The translations under genes and the position numbers were made by a program. Under the pieces are notes generated by a model. The model saw only the letters and a list, made by a program, of their open reading frames with translations. It was not told the origin of the DNA and made no database searches. From Ignavibacteriaceae bacterium (GTDB taxonomy: Bacteria > Bacteroidota > Ignavibacteria > Ignavibacteriales > Ignavibacteriaceae), in assembly GCA_031292465.1 (NCBI GenBank), contig JARLHB010000453.1:1-6426 (forward strand): 6,426 bases of DNA, written 5' to 3'. Shown here piece after piece: positions 5,062 to 6,426 of the stretch (the first letter of the stretch is position 1; each line of letters begins with the position of its first letter).

Positions 5062-5676
5062 ATGATTGAACATATCCTCGGGCACATATCTTCATTAAGT
5101 CCTTTGTGGATTTATTTTGTGCTCTTCTTATTTTCGTTTCTTGAAAATGTATTTCCGCCGTCTCCTTCTGATCTTGTAACTATAGTTGGCGGTTCTTTGA
5201 TTGTTACAAATACAATTGATTTTTTTCCCACATTGTTTGTCACTACTTTAGGAAGCGTCGCCGGGTTTATGGTTTTATTTTTTATTGGTTCACAACTTGA
5301 TAAAAAAGTTGTACGTGCAGGTAAAATTAAATTTATATCAGTTGATACGCTTCTAAAAGCTGAATTCTGGTTTATGAAATACGGCTATTTTATAATCCTA
5401 TTAAATAGATTTCTTCCGGGTATGAGATCAGTGATTTCTTTGTTTGCGGGATTAAGCGAATTGAAGTTAAAGAAGACTGCATTACTGGCAACCGTAAGTG
5501 CATTAATCTGGAATGCGGGCATAATTTACCTGGGCCTGATATTTGGGCGTAATGTTAAACGTGCCGATAGCATTATTTCAACATACAGCGATATAGTATT
5601 AATTGTTTTAATCAGCATACTGGTTATATATTTGTTAAGGTATTTTATTTTACGATTTAAGAAGAACAAAAAGTGA
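5062..5676 (+). CDS. DedA-family (SNARE-associated/VTT) membrane protein
   Basis: This 204-residue polytopic inner-membrane protein carries the DedA hallmarks: an acidic-aromatic-Pro stretch, FLENVFPPSPSD (26-37, E28), GSVAGFMVLFFIGSQLDKK (64-82), and NRFLPGMRSVISLFAG (115-130) with the conserved Arg pair R116 and R122. A final helix (about 177-197) ends in a basic tail. DedA proteins are lipid scramblases or flippases; some recycle undecaprenyl phosphate (UptA type) and others move phosphatidylethanolamine. Which one this is cannot be told from sequence alone. It starts 1 nt after ispF with no visible SD, so translation is likely coupled, and its TGA overlaps the lnt GTG start. The position between ispF and lnt suits an envelope-lipid role. 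Confidence 0.92.
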   Translation: MIEHILGHISSLSPLWIYFVLFLFSFLENVFPPSPSDLVTIVGGSLIVTNTIDFFPTLFVTTLGSVAGFMVLFFIGSQLDKKVVRAGKIKFISVDTLLKAEFWFMKYGYFIILLNRFLPGMRSVISLFAGLSELKLKKTALLATVSALIWNAGIIYLGLIFGRNVKRADSIISTYSDIVLIVLISILVIYLLRYFILRFKKNKK

Positions 5677-6426
5677 AGCTGCCATTTCTAAAACGCCGGA
5701 TATTAACTCCCGAAGAAAAAAGTAAATTAAGAAAAGAACACCTTCTGCTTATATTAAGCGGATTATTACTTGGGATAGGTTTTCCTCCGTTTCCAATGCC
5801 TTTCCCAATTTTATTATTTTTTGCACTCGTACCTTATTTATATGTAATTGAAAAGAGACGGTCACTTGCAGAGGTAAACCGGGCTACTTATTTAACAGCT
5901 TTTGTATTTAATTTACTTACAATTTACTGGGTGGGAAGCTGGCAAAAACAGGCCGACCCTTTTTTAATGCTTTCCGGCGGTGCATTGCTTTTTGTTAATC
6001 CGGCTCTTTTCCTTATTCCATCAACATTGTTATATCTCGCAAGAAAAGCTTTCCCAGGCAAGCAGGTAATATATCTTTTGCCTTTTTTCTGGGGCGCTTT
6101 TGAATATTCTTATATGATTACTGATTTAAGCTTCCCGTGGCTTACACTTGGTAACGGACTTGCAAACTTTACTGCCTTTATTCAGGTTGCCGATATAGTG
6201 GGAGTCATCGGGTTGACTCTATTAATATTAGATATCAATATTCTTATTTATAAAGCATTTTCAAATATAAAAAAAGACAGGAAATCATTTACTTATTATT
6301 TTGTATCAGCATTAGTAATTTTTGTTCTTGTTCTTGGCTATGGGTTTTATAAACTGTCTGATTTTAAAGCTCCTGACAGAACAGTCAGGGTTGGATTAAT
6401 TCAGCCGAATCTTGACCCATGGGAAA
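5673..6426 (+). CDS. lnt: Apolipoprotein N-acyltransferase, N-terminal half (runs off the window; GTG start)
   Basis: Lnt adds the third acyl chain to the N-terminal cysteine of lipoproteins in the inner membrane, using phospholipid as donor. The frame is open for 251 codons to the window edge. The membrane domain has several helices (about 23-60, 70-90, 98-123, 131-150, 170-195 and 207-226), the Lnt motif FPWLTLGNGLANF (154-166), and QVADIVGVIGLTLLI (171-185). The nitrilase-like domain then begins with VRVGLIQPNLDPWE (238-251). The catalytic Glu, Lys and Cys lie beyond the edge, so activity cannot be judged. The start is GTG, overlapping the DedA stop as GTGA; the next Met is at residue 42, inside the first helices, and would delete conserved sequence. 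The SD is poor (AAGAAG). Identification is secure. Confidence 0.94.
   Translation, partial: MKLPFLKRRILTPEEKSKLRKEHLLLILSGLLLGIGFPPFPMPFPILLFFALVPYLYVIEKRRSLAEVNRATYLTAFVFNLLTIYWVGSWQKQADPFLMLSGGALLFVNPALFLIPSTLLYLARKAFPGKQVIYLLPFFWGAFEYSYMITDLSFPWLTLGNGLANFTAFIQVADIVGVIGLTLLILDINILIYKAFSNIKKDRKSFTYYFVSALVIFVLVLGYGFYKLSDFKAPDRTVRVGLIQPNLDPWE

Noticed and set aside
4910..5095. Minus-strand open frame of 61 codons across the ispF/dedA junction
   Set aside because: It is antisense to the conserved C-terminus of IspF and the DedA start, with no independent coding signal.
6372..6389. CCTGAC/GTCAGG hairpin with 6-nt loop inside lnt
   Set aside because: It lies in coding sequence between the membrane and nitrilase domains, no T-tract follows, and the reading frame continues.

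Overview
The window is AT-rich, compactly coded bacterial DNA with two oppositely transcribed blocks. It looks chromosomal. I see no mobile element, CRISPR array, tRNA or rRNA. The taxon is an inference: the AT bias, the patchy Shine-Dalgarno (SD) use, a LA_2272-type surface-repeat protein, a DUF6249-like membrane protein and a full-length Lnt suggest a Gram-negative of the Bacteroidota/Ignavibacteria/Chlorobiota neighbourhood. No single gene proves it.

Left block (1-1214, leftward). A secreted LA_2272-type surface-repeat protein, cut by the window edge (1-483), lies downstream of a small DUF6249-like membrane protein (588-941). The 273-bp gap 942-1214 separates this pair from the rightward genes and is rich in structure. 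It carries two divergent copies of one promoter-like pattern, CTGTAACC-N17-GTCTTAA, one facing each way, which resembles the TGTAAC-N17-CGTC layout of some extracytoplasmic-function (ECF) sigma promoters. It also holds several short perfect inverted repeats.

Signalling block (1215-2369, rightward). An ECF sigma factor gene overlaps by 4 nt a gene for a two-helix membrane protein that is very probably its anti-sigma factor. A strong intrinsic terminator (2338-2369) closes the pair. The simplest model is an autoregulated ECF/anti-sigma pair that also switches on the divergent DUF6249-like gene, and perhaps the surface-repeat gene behind it.

Housekeeping block (2457-6426, rightward). Six genes are packed with gaps of 1-18 nt or overlaps of 4-8 nt: era (GTPase for 30S maturation), an EamA/DMT permease, an acylphosphatase, ispF (MEP isoprenoid pathway, TTG start), a DedA-family membrane protein, and the N-terminal half of lnt (apolipoprotein N-acyltransferase, GTG start, cut by the window edge). 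This looks like one operon joining ribosome assembly to isoprenoid, lipid-carrier and lipoprotein functions of the envelope.

The most interesting signal is the duplicated, divergently oriented ECF-type promoter pattern, which links a sensor/sigma pair to a poorly characterised membrane protein and a surface-repeat protein.
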